Source: CAZEHS01 sp964649745
Lineage (GTDB): Bacteria; Bacillota; Clostridia; Peptostreptococcales; Acidaminobacteraceae
Direction: 5' to 3'
NCBI GenBank assembly: GCA_964649745.1
Contig: CAZYQI010000028.1
Span: forward strand, 1 to 41,082
Length of the DNA: 41,082 nt
In this document: in pieces, positions 1 through 8,274 of the stretch
Layout of the letters: each line of letters opens with the position of its first letter
Position numbering within the stretch: position 1 is the stretch's first letter
The notes under the pieces: generated by a model
What the model was told of the DNA's origin: nothing
Seen by the model: only the letters and a program-made list of their open reading frames with translations
Databases searched by the model: none
Translations under genes and position numbers: made by a program

Positions 1-25
1 AAGCTGGTGCTAATGTTTTGGCTAT

Positions 26-39
26 TTTGGGACATAATC
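26..39 (+). repeat. 14-nt sequence repeated inverted at the other end of the window
   Basis: TTTGGGACATAATC lies 26 nt from the left edge. Its exact reverse complement is at 41067-41080, 2 nt from the right edge. The rest of 1-83 contains no gene I can support. The pair may mark repeat copies just outside the window, but no transposase is visible. Confidence 0.4.
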
Positions 40-83
40 AAAAATGCTTGACATTAAATTTAATAGAATTGTAATCTTTTCCA

Positions 84-350
84 TCAGCCTGCCGTCACGA
101 TGTTTGCAGCCAGAATAAGGGTTCCTATGACCATCAGCCCAACCGCAAGGGTGATGCTTGATCTTTTTATCCATAATGCCAACCCATAACAGCAGGCATA
201 CCCTGCAACAAAATCGCTGATGATCCGGTTCATCTGGGATGTACTCACCCAATTTTCGCTCAACCCTGAGGCCAAAAGTAACACGAGCACAGCCGCCGCA
301 ATACTGCAGCTAAACGCAGCAATATTCAGAATTTTCACCAGCTTATCCAT
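84..350 (-). CDS. small hydrophobic membrane protein, unknown function
   Basis: I do not recognise this 88-residue protein. It has two or three hydrophobic stretches, about residues 8-30, 45-60 and 68-86, joined by short polar loops, so a small integral membrane protein is likely. The ATG at 350 follows GGAGG at a spacing of 4 nt, which supports both the start and real expression. It is divergent from the FliD-like gene, with about 95 bp between them. No catalytic or metal-binding motif is visible. Function unknown. Confidence 0.55.
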   Translation of the reverse strand: MDKLVKILNIAAFSCSIAAAVLVLLLASGLSENWVSTSQMNRIISDFVAGYACCYGLALWIKRSSITLAVGLMVIGTLILAANIVTAG

Positions 351-445
351 ACATCCTCCAAAAAAAGGGATTGCCGCATCGTTTTAATCGTGCAAAATAG
401 GGTATACTATATATGTAGATATGTGCATTCAGGGCGGTGATCCGG

Positions 446-1687
446 ATGATTAATCTTTCGTCGTTTCAGTCTTATGATACCCTTTTCAGCTCACTGAAAC
501 AACTCACACCTTTAAACGCCTCAGGCTTCTCCAACGTTGCCGGCGCCTACATGGCCGCAAAATACGGGAAGTCTATTAATCGTGCCCTCTCATCCGATTT
601 AAGTGCTGTTATGAAAAGCTTCAGAACCGACGCCCTGGAGCTTAATAGAGAAGCCAAAAAACTTACCGGACAAACTGATCGTAGCGCACTGATAGCAAAA
701 GACAACATTGCAGACGGGTTTACCACCAACAATCAATTTAAAAATAGCAGCACAATCCGTGTCGATCAGTTGGCCTCCAAGCAAACCAACCAAGGCACAC
801 TCTTAACTGCCAAACAGAAAACCACTTTGGATACCGGAAGGTATGAGATCGCCATAACCCGCAACAACAAAAACTATGGGGTATCTATTAACATCCAGGC
901 CGGAGAAAGCAATGGTTCTGTGCTTAGCAAAACGGCAAAAGCCATTAACGGACTGGATTCCGGAGTGAAAGCCCGGGTAGCTTCCGATACGTTGGGCAAC
1001 CAGCAACTGATTATTGAGTCTGATAAAACCGGCAAGGAAAACGGGTTCACGGTAAGCGGAAGTCTCAGCGACTCCCTGAACCTCAATCAGGTGGCTCTCC
1101 CTGGGGCAAATGCAAAGTTCAATTACAACGGAAAAGATATGGAAACCGACAGCAATGCTGTAACCTTGGATTTCGGGAAGACACAGCTGGCGTTGAAGGC
1201 CACCAGTGCTTCTGCCGTTACGCTTGCAAGAACTCCGGACACCATTGGTTTACAGGAGAATGTAACCGCTCTCGTTTCTGCGTATAACCGCTTTCAGGAT
1301 ACACTGAGGAACAACTCTGAAAACAGAGCACTGAAGGTCTTTAATCAGCAACTGGACCAGCTTGTATCAAAAGAGACCGGTTCACTTGAGCGTTTCGGCA
1401 TCACCAAGGACGCCTCCGGGACACTGAAAATTGATGCGGATCAACTGGAAAAAAACCTCGCTCAGAATCCCGATGAGGCGAGAGCGTTGTTTGTCGAAAA
1501 CGGAGGCTTGGCCGACAAGCTTAAGAGCCGAACCGATCAGCTGCTTAAAACTCCGGCCAGCACCCTCCTCAATCTGCCTAAGACCCCTGGGAATGCACCT
1601 TCTTACCAGATGATGAACAGCGGCTTTGTAAATCAGCTGGGCATTTCTGCCCAAAGCTCCGGAAACCTGTTTGACCTGCTTCTTTAG
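446..1687 (+). CDS. FliD-like (flagellar hook-associated protein 2 type) protein, orphan
   Basis: This 413-residue protein resembles the flagellar cap protein FliD. The middle part has the pattern of FliD/flagellin modules (VDQLASKQTNQG near residue 107, then beta-rich Ser/Thr/Asn repeats). The C-terminal third (ENVTALVSAYNRFQD, ERFGITKDASGTLKID, PDEARALF) matches the FliD C-terminal coiled region. The first 90 residues are not the classical FliD N-terminus, and the protein is shorter than many FliD. No flagellar gene is near. I chose the ATG at 446 because AGGGCGGTGA sits 5 nt before it; an in-frame GTG at 437 overlaps that ribosome site. A -10 like box TATACT lies at 403-408. It could instead be a secreted or surface filament-associated protein rather than a true cap. 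Confidence 0.6.
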   Translation: MINLSSFQSYDTLFSSLKQLTPLNASGFSNVAGAYMAAKYGKSINRALSSDLSAVMKSFRTDALELNREAKKLTGQTDRSALIAKDNIADGFTTNNQFKNSSTIRVDQLASKQTNQGTLLTAKQKTTLDTGRYEIAITRNNKNYGVSINIQAGESNGSVLSKTAKAINGLDSGVKARVASDTLGNQQLIIESDKTGKENGFTVSGSLSDSLNLNQVALPGANAKFNYNGKDMETDSNAVTLDFGKTQLALKATSASAVTLARTPDTIGLQENVTALVSAYNRFQDTLRNNSENRALKVFNQQLDQLVSKETGSLERFGITKDASGTLKIDADQLEKNLAQNPDEARALFVENGGLADKLKSRTDQLLKTPASTLLNLPKTPGNAPSYQMMNSGFVNQLGISAQSSGNLFDLLL

Positions 1688-1701
1688 TGTGACTATAAGA
1701 T

Positions 1702-1734
1702 AAGCCATCGGATCGAAAACCGATGGCTTTTTTA
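1702..1734 (+). terminator. intrinsic terminator of the FliD-like gene
   Basis: A 10-bp perfect stem (1702-1711 with 1720-1729) closes an 8-nt loop and runs into six T on the plus strand. The minus-strand tail is weaker, but the hairpin may also serve the convergent oadA-like gene. Confidence 0.85.
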
Positions 1735-1744
1735 TAGTTGACCA

Positions 1745-3142
1745 TTAAATGTAGTGAATCCGCTGTTCTTCACCGGGAAGGGTGTTGTCGATGTGATACT
1801 TTTTCGACGCCCGCAGCTTAAAGAAGTCCAGCGCAACCTTTCCAAACAGGGCGTAAGACAGAACATCTTCCTCCTGCTCCATATACTCCCCTATGAGCTT
1901 CCTGTTCTCTTCCAGCTGAGGCTCCAAAAGATCTGCCGGTCGACACGCTATCACAGGTTCGTCCCCGATAATTCGCTTACGGATTTCCTCTGATATTTCC
2001 ACAGCCGGCCTTCCATATTCGCCCCGTACATATGCCTTGATTTCTTTCGGAACCATTTTATACCGCTGGCCCAAAACAACATTGAGCACCGCTTGGGTTC
2101 CTACCATCTGACTGAGGGGAGTGACCAGAGGCGGGTACCCCAGGTCTTCGCGAACCCGGGGAACCTCCTTCAGAACTTCATCGTATTTATCAACGGCATT
2201 TTGCATCTGCAGCTGTGAAACCAGATTTGAAAGCATTCCCCCCGGAACCTGATACAAAAGGGTATTCACATCAACACCCAACATCTTGGGATTGAGGATT
2301 CCTGCCGCCATATAATTATCGCGAATTGGCTGGAAGTGATCCCGTACCACATTGAGCTTTGCAAGGTCCAGTCCGGTATCATAGGGCGTCCCCGCCAGCG
2401 CTGCCACCATGGGCTCCGTCGGCGGCTGTGATGTTCCCATGGCGAAGGGGGAAATGGCAGTATCCACTATATCCACACCGGCCTCCACCGCCTTGAGGTA
2501 GGTCATAGCCGCCAATCCTGATGTGTAGTGACTATGAAGCTGTATGGGCACCGCCACTGTTTCCTTAAGGGCCTTTACCAGATCGTAAGCGGCATAGGGT
2601 GTGAGTATTCCGGACATATCCTTGATGCAGATGGAATCGGCACCCATGGATTCAAGCTCCGCTGCCAATTTTACATAGAAGGGGATATTGTGAACCGGAC
2701 TTGTCGTATAGCTTAGAGCAGCCTGTGCATGGCCCCCCGCTTTTTTTGCGGCATCCAGTGCAACACGGACATTCCGGGTATCGTTAAGGGCATCGAAAAT
2801 ACGCAAAATATCAATGCCGTTTCCCACAGACCGGTAAACGAACTCCCTTACGATATCATCCGGGTAATGCTTGTACCCCAATAAATTTTGCCCTCGAAGC
2901 AGCATTTGCAGCTTGGTTTTCTTAACGGTCTGACGGATTTTGCGCAACCTCTCCCAGGGATCCTCACTGAGGAATCTCAGGGAAGCGTCGAAGGTGGCGC
3001 CTCCCCACATCTCCAGCGAATGGTAACCGATCTGATCCATTGCTTCCAGTACAGGGAGCATTTCTTCTGTCTTCATCCGGGTAGCAATCAGGGACTGGTG
3101 GCCGTCTCGCAGAACGGTTTCGGTTATTTTTACCGGTTTCAT
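1745..3142 (-). CDS. oadA: oxaloacetate decarboxylase alpha / pyruvate carboxylase-type carboxyltransferase subunit (no biotin domain)
   Basis: This 465-residue protein is the carboxyltransferase part of the OadA / PycB / transcarboxylase 5S family. Members decarboxylate oxaloacetate or carboxylate pyruvate with biotin as carrier. Visible signatures are ETVLRDGHQSL near the start (metal-binding D13), IKDMSG with the likely carbamylated lysine K174, and the metal pair QLHSHYTSG (H203, H205). The C-terminal conserved carboxyltransferase domain runs from about 300 to 440. The chain ends there, with no biotinyl MKM domain, so a separate biotin carrier is needed and is not in this window. The start has GGAGG at good spacing. 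It is divergent from an Lrp-type gene across a perfect palindrome, which suggests amino-acid-dependent control. The exact partner reaction is uncertain. Confidence 0.88.
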   Translation of the reverse strand: MKPVKITETVLRDGHQSLIATRMKTEEMLPVLEAMDQIGYHSLEMWGGATFDASLRFLSEDPWERLRKIRQTVKKTKLQMLLRGQNLLGYKHYPDDIVREFVYRSVGNGIDILRIFDALNDTRNVRVALDAAKKAGGHAQAALSYTTSPVHNIPFYVKLAAELESMGADSICIKDMSGILTPYAAYDLVKALKETVAVPIQLHSHYTSGLAAMTYLKAVEAGVDIVDTAISPFAMGTSQPPTEPMVAALAGTPYDTGLDLAKLNVVRDHFQPIRDNYMAAGILNPKMLGVDVNTLLYQVPGGMLSNLVSQLQMQNAVDKYDEVLKEVPRVREDLGYPPLVTPLSQMVGTQAVLNVVLGQRYKMVPKEIKAYVRGEYGRPAVEISEEIRKRIIGDEPVIACRPADLLEPQLEENRKLIGEYMEQEEDVLSYALFGKVALDFFKLRASKKYHIDNTLPGEEQRIHYI

Positions 3143-3215
3143 GGTTTCCTCCGAAAAATAAGATACTGAAATCCGACGGATGGGTATATTAATCGTATTT
3201 TAGCATTTGCACTAA

Positions 3216-3229
3216 AATGTGTACACATT
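3216..3229. promoter_or_regulatory. perfect 14-bp palindrome between oadA-like and Lrp genes
   Basis: AATGTGTACACATT is fully self-complementary. It lies in the AT-rich divergent control region of 3143-3345, 74 bp before the oadA-like start and 117 bp before the Lrp start. This is a plausible operator for the neighbouring Lrp/AsnC protein. That assignment is inference from position. Confidence 0.55.
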
Positions 3230-3345
3230 ACATCGAAAGTGATTTATAATAATGCTTAATAATCGTTAACAAAATGACAGAGGGCTATTGTTTCAATGCC
3301 ATTATTCAGCTTATTGCCGAAATATCAATTGTTTGGAGGACCCCT

Positions 3346-3795
3346 ATGGACAGAACGGATTATCGAATTATCGAGCTGCTGCAGTTAGAAGGCCGCATCT
3401 CCATGAAAGACCTTGGCCTGCAAGTGGGATTGACTGCACCGGCCGTCTCAGAGCGGGTTAAAAAAATGGAGGAATCCGGCATCATAACCGGCTACAAAGC
3501 CTGCATTGACCCTGCGAAACTGGATCGCAACATCATGGCGTTCATCGATATCGCCATGGCCGCAGACCGATACACGGCTTTTTTACAGTTCGCATCCACC
3601 CGCCGGGAAGTGGTGGAGTGTCACCATGTGACCGGGGGCGACTGCATGACCATAAAGGTAATGGTACGGAACATGGTGGAGCTGGAAACGCTGATTGAGG
3701 ATATAAAGAAAATGGGAAATACCCGAACCTCCCTGATCCTCTCAAGCCCCATCGAGTCAAAACCGGTAACGCTTTCGCCGGAGGAACTGAAATAA
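3346..3795 (+). CDS. Lrp/AsnC family transcriptional regulator
   Basis: This 149-residue protein has the Lrp layout: an N-terminal winged helix (DRTDYRIIELLQLEGRIS, then LTAPAVSERVKKMEESGII at about residues 30-48) and a C-terminal RAM ligand-binding domain with the family motif EVVECHHVTGGDC. The start is set by TTTGGAGGA 7 nt before the ATG at 3346; an upstream in-frame ATG at 3274 has no ribosome site. Such proteins form octamers or dimers that sense amino acids and often control a divergent gene, here the OadA-type enzyme. A shared bidirectional terminator follows. Confidence 0.9.
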   Translation: MDRTDYRIIELLQLEGRISMKDLGLQVGLTAPAVSERVKKMEESGIITGYKACIDPAKLDRNIMAFIDIAMAADRYTAFLQFASTRREVVECHHVTGGDCMTIKVMVRNMVELETLIEDIKKMGNTRTSLILSSPIESKPVTLSPEELK

Positions 3796-3825
3796 AATGA
3801 AAACCATCGCCATATTCCCAAACAA

Positions 3826-3864
3826 AAAGCTGGCTCAGCAGTTTTCTGCATAAGCCAGCTTTAT
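3826..3864. terminator. bidirectional terminator between Lrp and SPFH genes
   Basis: AAAGCTGGCT (3826-3835) pairs with AGCCAGCTTT (3853-3862). There are A residues before and T residues after, so it can end both convergent transcripts. Confidence 0.8.
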
Positions 3865-3867
3865 TTG

Positions 3868-4821
3868 TTAGGCGTTTTCTTTTTGTTCCTTGCCCATTTG
3901 CAGCACTTCTCCTGCAGCCGCAACCAGGCTGGCTACGTTGGAGAGCTCGGATGGGATAATAAGCTTGGTGGCTTTTCCGTCCGCTACCTTAACAAGGGCT
4001 TCAAAGCTCTTAAGTGCCAGTACCGCTTGATCGGCCTTGGCCGCTTTAAGCATTTCAAGACCCTGTGCGCTGGCCTGCTGGATCTTAAGGATGGCTTCCG
4101 CCTGACCTTCCGCCTCTCGGATCTGAGCTTCTTTTGAAGCCTCTGCCTTGAGGATGGTTGATTGCTTCTCTGCTTCTGCGTTGAGAATTCTGGATGCCTT
4201 CTCACCTTCTGCCTTAAGGATTGCAGAGGCCTTGAAGCCCTCTGCTTCCAGTACGGCACGGCGACGTTCCCGCTCGGCCCGCATCTGTTTCTCCATGGCA
4301 TCGACGATATCCGCCGGAGGCATGATATTCTTAACCTCAACACGATTTACTTTGATACCCCAGGGATCTGTGGCTTCATCAAGTATTGCGCGCATCTGCG
4401 TATTGATAAGCTCACGAGATGTGAGGGTTTCGTCCAGCTCCAGCTGACCAATGATGTTCCGCAGAGTCGTGGAGGACAGCTTTTCAATGGCCATGATGGG
4501 GTTTGTCACCCCATAAGCGAACAGCTTGGGATCCGTGATCTGATAAAAGATCACCGTATCGATCTGCATGGTGACGTTATCCTTGGTGATAACCGGTTGA
4601 GGCGGGAAATCCAGCACTTTTTCCTTCAGTGAAACCTTTGCGCTGATTTTGTCGATCAGCGGAAGTTTAACGTGCAGGCCTACATCCCAGGTAACATGAT
4701 AAGCGCCGAGACGCTCGATAACAAAGGAGCTGGCCTGGGGAACGATCCTGACGTTGGTAACCAGCAATAACACCACAAAGAAAAGCAGAATGATAAATAC
4801 AATAAAACCCATGGGACCCAT
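3868..4821 (-). CDS. qmcA: SPFH/Band 7 (stomatin-prohibitin) membrane protein, QmcA-like
   Basis: This 317-residue protein has one N-terminal membrane helix (about residues 5-25). It continues with the SPFH fold (VPQASSFVIERLGAY, then VTMQIDTVIFYQITDP). An Ala/Glu-rich coiled coil follows (about 165-250) with repeated AEGE/AEAEK units, then a short polar tail. Bacterial members form large oligomeric rings in the membrane and are linked to membrane-domain organisation and protease control. Its start is 3 nt after the stop of the NfeD gene, the usual SPFH-NfeD pairing, so the two are one operon. The symbol rests on general resemblance. Confidence 0.88.
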   Translation of the reverse strand: MGPMGFIVFIILLFFVVLLLVTNVRIVPQASSFVIERLGAYHVTWDVGLHVKLPLIDKISAKVSLKEKVLDFPPQPVITKDNVTMQIDTVIFYQITDPKLFAYGVTNPIMAIEKLSSTTLRNIIGQLELDETLTSRELINTQMRAILDEATDPWGIKVNRVEVKNIMPPADIVDAMEKQMRAERERRRAVLEAEGFKASAILKAEGEKASRILNAEAEKQSTILKAEASKEAQIREAEGQAEAILKIQQASAQGLEMLKAAKADQAVLALKSFEALVKVADGKATKLIIPSELSNVASLVAAAGEVLQMGKEQKENA

Positions 4822-4824
4822 AAA

Positions 4825-5298
4825 TTATTCCTCCTCAATTTTTTCTGGGCTTTCGGTCAAACGCACAATCAGTTTTACACCATCCACCCGCAACACTTCA
4901 ATTTCTTCCCCTTCAGGAACGTGTACATCTTCCTGATCGGTTTTGGCAGTCCAAACCTGACCGTTCACCTTGACTTGCCCCACCTTGTAGGGTGTAATGG
5001 CAACATGCACGATACCTTTCTTACCGATAAGGCTGTCAACATTAGTCTTCGTGTTTCCAACCTTAAAGACCTTTTTCGCCAGCGGCCGTATGAATGCAAA
5101 CGTCAACAGCGCCGAAACCATAAATGCAATCAATTGAACCTGCATATTGAAACCCAGCATGGCCATAACCATTCCGGCCAATGAGCCGACCGCGAACCAA
5201 ATCGTCGTGAGTCCCAGCGTTATTCCTTCCAGTACCGCGAATACAATCGCCAATATGGTCCATACCAGCACCACCGATACTTCAACTCCAAAGAGCAT
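4825..5298 (-). CDS. NfeD-like membrane protein
   Basis: This protein of about 157 residues has three or four hydrophobic helices in the first 90 residues (WTILAIVFAVLEGITLGL, GSLAGMVMAMLGFNM, LIAFMVSALLTFAFI). A soluble beta-rich C-terminal domain follows (LIGKKGIVHVAITP, GQVWTAKTD, PEGEEIEVLRVDGVKLIV), which is the OB-fold of the short NfeD class. No serine-protease domain is present. A GGAGG lies upstream of GTG at 5301 and ATG at 5298, and either may be used; an ATG at 5328 has no ribosome site. The partner SPFH gene follows directly. Confidence 0.85.
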   Translation of the reverse strand: MLFGVEVSVVLVWTILAIVFAVLEGITLGLTTIWFAVGSLAGMVMAMLGFNMQVQLIAFMVSALLTFAFIRPLAKKVFKVGNTKTNVDSLIGKKGIVHVAITPYKVGQVKVNGQVWTAKTDQEDVHVPEGEEIEVLRVDGVKLIVRLTESPEKIEEE

Positions 5299-5449
5299 CA
5301 CAGTCAACACCTCCCTTCTTGATCCCATTATACGGCCTTTTCCTCCGCGTTTCCCATAAGTGACACGAAAATGCCGGGTATTGCCATGAAATGACGGAGG
5401 ATTTCCCCTCTTCCCCGTAGAAATCTACAAAATGAAACGGAGGTTTGCT

Positions 5450-6304
5450 ATGAAAAGATTTTCTCTTCCCAAGGATCTGTATCGGGAGTTCCTCTATTTT
5501 ATATTGGCCGAGCTGGTATCCCTGAACATACTGGCCGCCATTTTGCACTCCTACCAAAGCCCCGCCCTGGGGACATCCATTCTCTTGATCCTTGCATTCA
5601 ACTGTGTGATCGCGGCCCTCTTCTACCGGATTCGACTGCTTCGAAACCAGCTGTTCTACGCCAGCCTGGAAAACCAACGCCAGCAATTTATCGAAAGCGA
5701 GCTTCAGGCCTATCGCCGGCACCGACACGATATGAAGAACCACCTTATGATTATCCACGAGCTGGCCCGGCAGGGGCAACTGGAGGAATTGCAGGAGTAT
5801 GTGGACAATTACTCCGATTCGGTGATGAACACCTCGCTCATTTCGGTCGATACCGGTTCCGAGGAATTGGACATCCTTTTGTTTTCAAAAATAGCAGCCG
5901 CCCGCAGCAAGGGTATCTCTTTTCAGTTTACGTGCAGCGCTTTAATGACCGTCGGCTCCCGTAAGCTCCCTACGGTGATATCCCTCTTTGCAAACCTTCT
6001 GGACAACGCCCTTGAGGCGGCCGAGTCCGTTCCCGACCCGGAAAACAGGCTGGTGATCCTGCATCTTTACGATGACCCCATCGATACCATCGCCGTTCTC
6101 ACAAACACCTTTCCTGAATCTCAAACCCCCAGTCTTCATCACATGTTCCGGGAGGGTTACTCGCAGAAATCCCCCGCACGGGGACGGGGGATGGGTATTG
6201 TTCAGAATATCGTCGGCCGGTTGGATGGCCAGATGAAGGTGGATCTTTATCAGGAAAGGCTGTTTCAGATCAAACTGGAGCTGCCAAAACACCGCCTCCT
6301 GTAA
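5450..6304 (+). CDS. orphan GHKL sensor histidine kinase (Spo0B/AgrC/CitS-like)
   Basis: This 284-residue protein has two membrane helices near residues 13-33 and 42-60. A Spo0B-type dimerisation helix follows with the phospho-acceptor motif HDMKNHL (93-99), then a GHKL ATPase with N-box ANLLDNALEAA (181-191) and G-box GRGMGIV (245-251). All motifs look intact, so it is probably active. CGGAGG lies 7 nt before the ATG at 5450; an ATG at 5432 lacks one. No response regulator or peptide-signal gene is adjacent, and the next gene is convergent. It therefore acts on a distant regulator, or feeds a phosphorelay. No extracellular sensing domain is visible; the loop between helices is about 8 residues. 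Confidence 0.85.
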   Translation: MKRFSLPKDLYREFLYFILAELVSLNILAAILHSYQSPALGTSILLILAFNCVIAALFYRIRLLRNQLFYASLENQRQQFIESELQAYRRHRHDMKNHLMIIHELARQGQLEELQEYVDNYSDSVMNTSLISVDTGSEELDILLFSKIAAARSKGISFQFTCSALMTVGSRKLPTVISLFANLLDNALEAAESVPDPENRLVILHLYDDPIDTIAVLTNTFPESQTPSLHHMFREGYSQKSPARGRGMGIVQNIVGRLDGQMKVDLYQERLFQIKLELPKHRLL

Positions 6305-6315
6305 GGGACCGCCCC

Positions 6316-6939
6316 TTACTCCCCCTGTACCAGCACCGCCCGAACCGGCGAAGCCTCGGCTCCCTGTATTTTTAAAGGGAGTGCATACAGGTGATAAACC
6401 CCCGCAGGAGCCTCTTTCAGTCGCAACCCTTCCAATATCACAATCCCCGAGCCGAAGAGGATTTTGTGGGTGTCCTGCCGCTTCTGTTCCTTTTCAATGC
6501 GCAGGGCATCTATTCCCACGCCGGACACTCCAAGTTCTTTTAAATACTGAGCACCCGAAGGGTCCAGCCAGATGAACGCCTCATTGTATTTATCATCGAA
6601 GGAATTCTTAGTTTTCAGCAAAATGAATTCATTCGGTAAAATAATCTGTTTTTCCAGGTCTTCTTTCCGAATACATTCTTCCACATCTGTGAGATCAATG
6701 ACCTTGCATTCTCCGATAACCTTTGAAAGATCCAAATGGTCTATGGAATCTCCCCCATCCATCATATGCTTCGGTGCATCCAGATGGGTACCGGTATGCA
6801 GATCGATATCCATCCGGGTTTCGTGGATCCCCTGATGCTTCGTGTCCTTTGCCATCCATATCAGGGGCCGCTTATCCGCTTTATTCTTAAAGACAGGCAT
6901 ATTCTCACGGATTGTCATGGATATGTCGATGATGCGCAT
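6316..6939 (-). CDS. cyclase family protein (kynurenine formamidase-like metal hydrolase)
   Basis: This 207-residue enzyme carries the family metal motif HTGTHLDAPKH at residues 48-58, the hallmark of the cyclase/KynB family, which hydrolyses N-formylkynurenine and related amides or esters. The later VGIDALRIE and GVYHLYALPLKIQGAEASPVRAVLV segments match the conserved second half. GGAGGG lies 6 nt before the ATG at 6939; reading the frame back to 7080 adds residues unlike the family. No tryptophan-degradation genes are near, so the substrate is unknown. It stands alone between convergent and unrelated genes. Confidence 0.85.
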   Translation of the reverse strand: MRIIDISMTIRENMPVFKNKADKRPLIWMAKDTKHQGIHETRMDIDLHTGTHLDAPKHMMDGGDSIDHLDLSKVIGECKVIDLTDVEECIRKEDLEKQIILPNEFILLKTKNSFDDKYNEAFIWLDPSGAQYLKELGVSGVGIDALRIEKEQKRQDTHKILFGSGIVILEGLRLKEAPAGVYHLYALPLKIQGAEASPVRAVLVQGE

Positions 6940-7124
6940 GCTAACCCTCCCTTCAACCGGATTCAGTCCTTTCAGCGTGGATATCAATAGCAACATGATG
7001 GGCAATTCAGCAATGCCCCCATGGCAGTTTCGTATAAAGGTTCCCCTGTCTCCTCTCTTTCTACTGATATCCCAAACCAATGGTTTTTAATCAGAAAACA
7101 CAACTTAAGAATCATCCTTTAAAA

Positions 7125-7155
7125 AATACCTTGCCGATTATTCCGACAAGGTATT
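7125..7155 (-). terminator. intrinsic terminator overlapping the 3' end of the metallochaperone gene
   Basis: AATACCTTG (7125-7133) pairs with CAAGGTATT (7147-7155), and on the minus strand the stem runs into a T-rich tail. The 5' arm is part of the last codons of the gene. Confidence 0.75.
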
Positions 7156-7374
7156 CTTGTGCTTCTTTTCAATTTTTGTGATTGGGTAGCCTTGGTCTTC
7201 CACCGCTTCACACATTGTTTCAGGAGAAACCCCGTCAATGGCATCCACCCAGGCCGTTCCCTGATCCAGATTAACTTCCGCAGCCAGCACTCCCGATATT
7301 TCCTGCAGGGCTTTGATTACCCTGCTCTGGCAATGACCGCAGGTCATTCCCCGTATTGTCATTTCGTATCTCAT
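7138..7374 (-). CDS. copZ: heavy-metal-associated (HMA) domain protein, CopZ-like metallochaperone
   Basis: This 78-residue protein is a single HMA fold with the metal-binding motif MTCGHC at residues 10-15 and the usual pattern SRVIKALQEISGV, AEVNLDQGTAWV, EAVEDQGYPI. Such proteins bind Cu(I) or a related soft metal and hand it to a P-type ATPase; none is in this window. The start has AAGGAGGG and overlaps the stop of the DUF1294 gene by 4 nt, so translation is coupled. The metal is not proven. Confidence 0.88.
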   Translation of the reverse strand: MRYEMTIRGMTCGHCQSRVIKALQEISGVLAAEVNLDQGTAWVDAIDGVSPETMCEAVEDQGYPITKIEKKHKNTLSE

Positions 7375-7664
7375 TCAAGCCCTCCTTGGGATCTCAAAAA
7401 AACGATCCCCATAAAAAGGACAAAATGAAGAACCGCCATCGCTGGAAGGCCCCAGGAAAATGCCCTGTGCTTGGTTTTATGGCGAAAAAGCACCATGGCT
7501 ATCCATGCACCGAGAGCTCCGCCAAAAAAAGCCACGGATAAAAGTGTTTTCTCCGATATTCGCCGCTTATCCCATTTGGCCAAGAGCTTATCAACACCCA
7601 TGAGCAGAAATCCCAGCAGGCTCATGACACCAATGAGAACACCGTAACCTTTGAGTACCAACAT
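7371..7664 (-). CDS. DUF1294 family membrane protein
   Basis: This 97-residue protein has three hydrophobic helices and the DUF1294 signature: MGVDKLLAKWDKRRISEKTL, FFGGALGAWIAMVLFRHKTKH. The family function is unknown. GGAAGGAG precedes the ATG. The gene is the first of a two-gene operon with the HMA protein, overlapping by the sequence ATGA. The pairing may mean a role at the membrane near a metal chaperone, but that is only context. Confidence 0.85.
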   Translation of the reverse strand: MLVLKGYGVLIGVMSLLGFLLMGVDKLLAKWDKRRISEKTLLSVAFFGGALGAWIAMVLFRHKTKHRAFSWGLPAMAVLHFVLFMGIVFLRSQGGLE

Positions 7665-7712
7665 ACCAAACTCCTTCCGCTACCCGGAATATTGCGCTTA
7701 GCTCCTACTTTT

Positions 7713-8102
7713 CTAGATGCGAATTGCCTGAACCTGTAAAAACCTGCACAAGGCATCCCTTTCCTCATCCACAAAGGCCTTTACTGTGTCCGCTGTACCG
7801 GCTTGGGAGGAAAGATAGTTAAACTGAAGTTTGTTAATCACATTGTTGCATACTGTAGCTGTTTTCAAGGCGTGTTTCGGGAGAAACGCCATTAGATCGA
7901 TCCAAACGCGATCCACTTCCGGCGACCAGGCTCCCGCCAGCATGCGGTTATCTACGACCAATCCTTTCAGAGGGGTCCGCTCCACCAAACTTCGAATTTC
8001 ATTGGAAATAATCTGCGCTTCTGTTACCGTCAATATATCTGCATGATTTTCCCAATAAAGCACGTCCTCTTCGATCCTGATATCCGTTCCCTTAGGCAGC
8101 AT
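7713..8102 (-). CDS. hypothetical protein, STAS/SpoIIAA-like fold
   Basis: This 129-residue soluble protein is not recognised with certainty. The alternation of beta strands and helices (VLYWENHADILTVTEAQI, LKGLVVDNRMLAGAWSPEV, LMAFLPKHALKTATVC) is reminiscent of SpoIIAA-like STAS domains, which bind proteins or nucleotides. AGGAG stands 8 nt before the ATG. It has no operon partner. Signal peptide and membrane segments are absent. Confidence 0.6.
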   Translation of the reverse strand: MLPKGTDIRIEEDVLYWENHADILTVTEAQIISNEIRSLVERTPLKGLVVDNRMLAGAWSPEVDRVWIDLMAFLPKHALKTATVCNNVINKLQFNYLSSQAGTADTVKAFVDEERDALCRFLQVQAIRI

Positions 8103-8254
8103 GGCTTCATCTCCTGTTCCAATGATGTCAGTTCATACCCCTAATCTATACCGTCACGCATTATTATTGAATTCCGTGGACTAAATCTCTAAAAGGTTCT
8201 GCACTTCGCACACTTTTAAAACTTCTTAACAGGTTCTTAACAGGATTGCCCACA

Positions 8255-8274
8255 TTATCCCCAGCTTATCCACA
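8255..8274. promoter_or_regulatory. pair of DnaA-box-like 9-mers
   Basis: TTATCCCCA (8255-8263, one mismatch) and TTATCCACA (8266-8274, perfect consensus DnaA box) stand in the same direction with 2 nt between them. They lie in the 273-bp gap between the STAS-like gene and the UPF0180 gene, with two direct TTCTTAACAGG copies just upstream. The same two-box arrangement recurs at 24194-24213. Confidence 0.5.

Noticed and set aside
5329..5449. Regulatory RNA between the NfeD and kinase genes
   Set aside because: Only short self-complementary runs such as GTAG-AAAT-CTAC are present. Nothing matches a riboswitch I know.
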